DNA of 64,000 nt from CBDDLD01 sp965250025 (lineage in GTDB: Bacteria > Bacteroidota > Bacteroidia > Flavobacteriales > Flavobacteriaceae): the NCBI GenBank assembly GCA_965250025.1, contig OZ252283.1:310001-374000 (forward strand). Reading direction: 5' to 3'. Below are positions 62,451 through 64,000 of this stretch, piece by piece. Below the pieces are notes generated by a model that worked only from the letters and a program-made list of their open reading frames with translations, searched no databases and had not been told where the DNA came from. The translations under genes were made by a program, and so were the position numbers. Numbering within the stretch: position 1 is the first letter of the stretch; every line of letters begins with the position of its first letter.

Positions 62451-64000
62451 ATCAACACGTAATACAGTTAGGCCAGCATGACCATTACCATCTTTAACAA
62501 GGTCATTTTTATGAGTTTTGGGGTCTGCCGACCAATAACCATCAATAATATATTTATAATAATATTTTCCTGGAGGCAGGTCTATTTTAACTTCCCAGCC
62601 ACTATCGGTTCTATACAGAGGTAAACCAAACATGTTCCAGTTGTTGAAATCGCCGGTAAGGTAAATCTGTGTTGCATCCTGATAACCATCTATAGATAAT
62701 GTTACATTTCCTGTTCTGCTTGGAATAGGAGAGTTGTATTGTTTTCTGGGAAGTAAAGTATCTTCCTGCGCAATTCTGTATGTGAGGTAAGCTACCAACT
62801 CAACATTATGTATTTGATCAGTTTTTGGAATGTATTCAAAAAGATCAAGGTTTGTATGATGTATGGCATTAATGTAATCTAAAGGATCTTGAATAAATTG
62901 AAATGCTGGAACATTATGATAGTCAAAAAGTTCATGATCAGTTTGGTTGGCATTCTGCAAAGTCAAAGTGTTATCACCATTAAAAGGTTGTAAGAACTCA
63001 GAAAAGTAAGGTCGTACATGTGTGTTGCCCATTAAATAGATGCCTCTGATTCTGCCGGCACCATTATCCAGATTCAAATAAGCTGAAATTTTTGTATGCT
63101 CTTTTTTTGGAGTCGCAGACATTAAATGACCGACAGATTGGTTGATATAGAATAAAGAGCCCGCAAAAACCTGTTCTTCACCACCCCATAAAATAAGACG
63201 AATGGTCCTTCGGGGTTTTACACCTATGGTTTTAAGTATCCGCATAACCTCCATCATAACAGCACAATTAGAAGCATTATCAACAGCACCAGTACCTGCA
63301 TGCCAACTATCTAAATGTGCGCCAATAATCACAACTTCATCTTTAAGCATAGGGTCAGTCCCTTTAATCTCTGCTATGACATTAACATTGAACTTTGGTT
63401 CAGTATAGAATTTAGACTTCAGATTTACTTTAAGTTTTGGCGAATAGCCTAGCGCTTTAAGTCTTGTCAGTCTTCCAAAGTGCTCATTACTGATTACAAA
63501 TGAAGCAATAGGATCAATATCATTGATATGATTAAATGAGGGTATGGTTCGGTTACCATCGGCATGTAAAATACCATATGGGTAATCGCTGGGCTCAATA
63601 AGAGCAATAACCCCTTTTGCTTTACAAAACTTTAAAAATTGTCGACGTTCTAATTTGATTTTCTTCCGAATTTCAAAAATGGCAGAAGTAGACCTCCTGC
63701 TATGATAGCCGATAATGACATCATTGGGGTCGGGATTTGCTATGGCAGAAGTTAAGGTTTCATCAGATAAGCGATAAGACATGGGACGAAAATAGTTTGA
63801 TACTGGAGAGTAATAACCTTTTAGAAGTATGACCTTTTGATTAAGATCAGTATCATCCATGTCGTATACATCTTCAAAATGTTCAATAAAAACGATCTCT
63901 CCAGTTTGATGCCCATTGGTAGAATTAGTGAAGGCCAGAGGAAAAGCATGAATAGGAAAGGAAGTTGGAGAAGTCATTTCAACAGAGAAATTCTCTACTG
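62448..64000 (-). CDS. M28 family zinc peptidase with C-terminal glycogen-binding-like domain (5' end outside window)
   Basis: The frame is open to the right edge, so the true start is beyond 64000; the ATG at 63977 is internal. An inserted protease-associated (PA)-type region precedes the M28 catalytic core: GAHLDSWHAGTGAVDNASNC (His and Asp ligands), WGGEEQVFAGS (Glu), LNLDNGAG (Asp) and AIHHTNLD (His). After about 420 residues of the visible part a CBM48/AMPK-beta-type domain follows: IYLTGDFNNWN, LPPGKYYYKYIIDGYW, DP. It is likely an exported aminopeptidase or carboxypeptidase. Confidence 0.88.
   Translation of the reverse strand, partial: VENFSVEMTSPTSFPIHAFPLAFTNSTNGHQTGEIVFIEHFEDVYDMDDTDLNQKVILLKGYYSPVSNYFRPMSYRLSDETLTSAIANPDPNDVIIGYHSRRSTSAIFEIRKKIKLERRQFLKFCKAKGVIALIEPSDYPYGILHADGNRTIPSFNHINDIDPIASFVISNEHFGRLTRLKALGYSPKLKVNLKSKFYTEPKFNVNVIAEIKGTDPMLKDEVVIIGAHLDSWHAGTGAVDNASNCAVMMEVMRILKTIGVKPRRTIRLILWGGEEQVFAGSLFYINQSVGHLMSATPKKEHTKISAYLNLDNGAGRIRGIYLMGNTHVRPYFSEFLQPFNGDNTLTLQNANQTDHELFDYHNVPAFQFIQDPLDYINAIHHTNLDLFEYIPKTDQIHNVELVAYLTYRIAQEDTLLPRKQYNSPIPSRTGNVTLSIDGYQDATQIYLTGDFNNWNMFGLPLYRTDSGWEVKIDLPPGKYYYKYIIDGYWSADPKTHKNDLVKDGNGHAGLTVLRVD

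Noticed and set aside
1..64000. CRISPR array, insertion sequence, prophage, rRNA or tRNA genes
   Set aside because: None was seen: no regularly spaced repeats, transposase, integrase or RNA-gene signatures in the intergenic gaps.

Overview
The window is an AT-rich chromosomal segment of a marine-type member of the Flavobacteriaceae (Bacteroidetes). The evidence is Por/type IX secretion C-terminal domains, a gliding-motility ATPase (GldA), GLPGLI and DUF3857 proteins, carboxypeptidase-regulatory/TonB-type outer membrane proteins, near absence of Shine-Dalgarno sequences, and many copies of the Bacteroidetes promoter signature TTG-N18..21-TAnnTTTG. It is core-like DNA: I see no rRNA, tRNA, insertion sequence, prophage or CRISPR. 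Both edge genes (thyA, M28 peptidase) are cut by the window.

Layout. 1-5.8 kb: thyA, a nucleoside transporter with a lipocalin-like N-terminus, a DUF151 nuclease-like protein, etfBA, and divergent pdhB with a 22-bp perfect palindrome between them. 5.9-14.4 kb: a DUF5686 outer membrane protein, a lipoprotein, an M1 peptidase, then soluble and membrane-bound pyrophosphatases side by side. 14.5-16.4 kb: small membrane protein, unknown protein, flavodoxin-fold oxidoreductase. 16.6-27.4 kb: a histidine kinase/response regulator operon (with a propeller-like protein, a deoxynucleoside kinase and a PAP2 phosphatase downstream). It is divergent from a small exported protein, three tandem GLPGLI proteins and a TonB-type outer membrane protein; three exact 10-bp-phased GTTAAC repeats lie between the two arms. 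27.4-32 kb: surface lipoprotein, a type IX cargo protein and a MORN/YwqK-like repeat protein.

32-39 kb is a methionine/SAM and nitrogen block: metK behind a SAM-II-like riboswitch, glnB-amtB behind paired palindromes, and metY-metX-hom behind a canonical SAM-I riboswitch. 39-41.9 kb: PagL-like deacylase, a DUF2807 lipoprotein and gldA. 42-46.1 kb: a prephenate dehydratase / aminotransferase / prephenate dehydrogenase / DAHP synthase-chorismate mutase operon. A 21-codon leader peptide very rich in Phe/Tyr/Trp precedes it, with a terminator ending at the first start codon, which is a textbook attenuator layout. 46.2-55.4 kb: rsgA, dtd, two DUF3857 proteins, mazG-like, aroA, queA, rlmN. 55.5-58.6 kb: two paralogous type IX cargo proteins. 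58.8-64 kb: a polyprenyl synthetase, an ECF sigma factor with a putative anti-sigma protein and barrel protein, and an M28 peptidase carrying a glycogen-binding-like domain.

The most interesting content is regulatory RNA and DNA. It comprises the aromatic leader/attenuator, two different SAM riboswitch classes 2 kb apart (the metK one with an apparent anti-aptamer strand), the phased operator of the GLPGLI/two-component locus, and palindromes upstream of etfB and glnB. All functions are read from sequence by eye; no database search was run.
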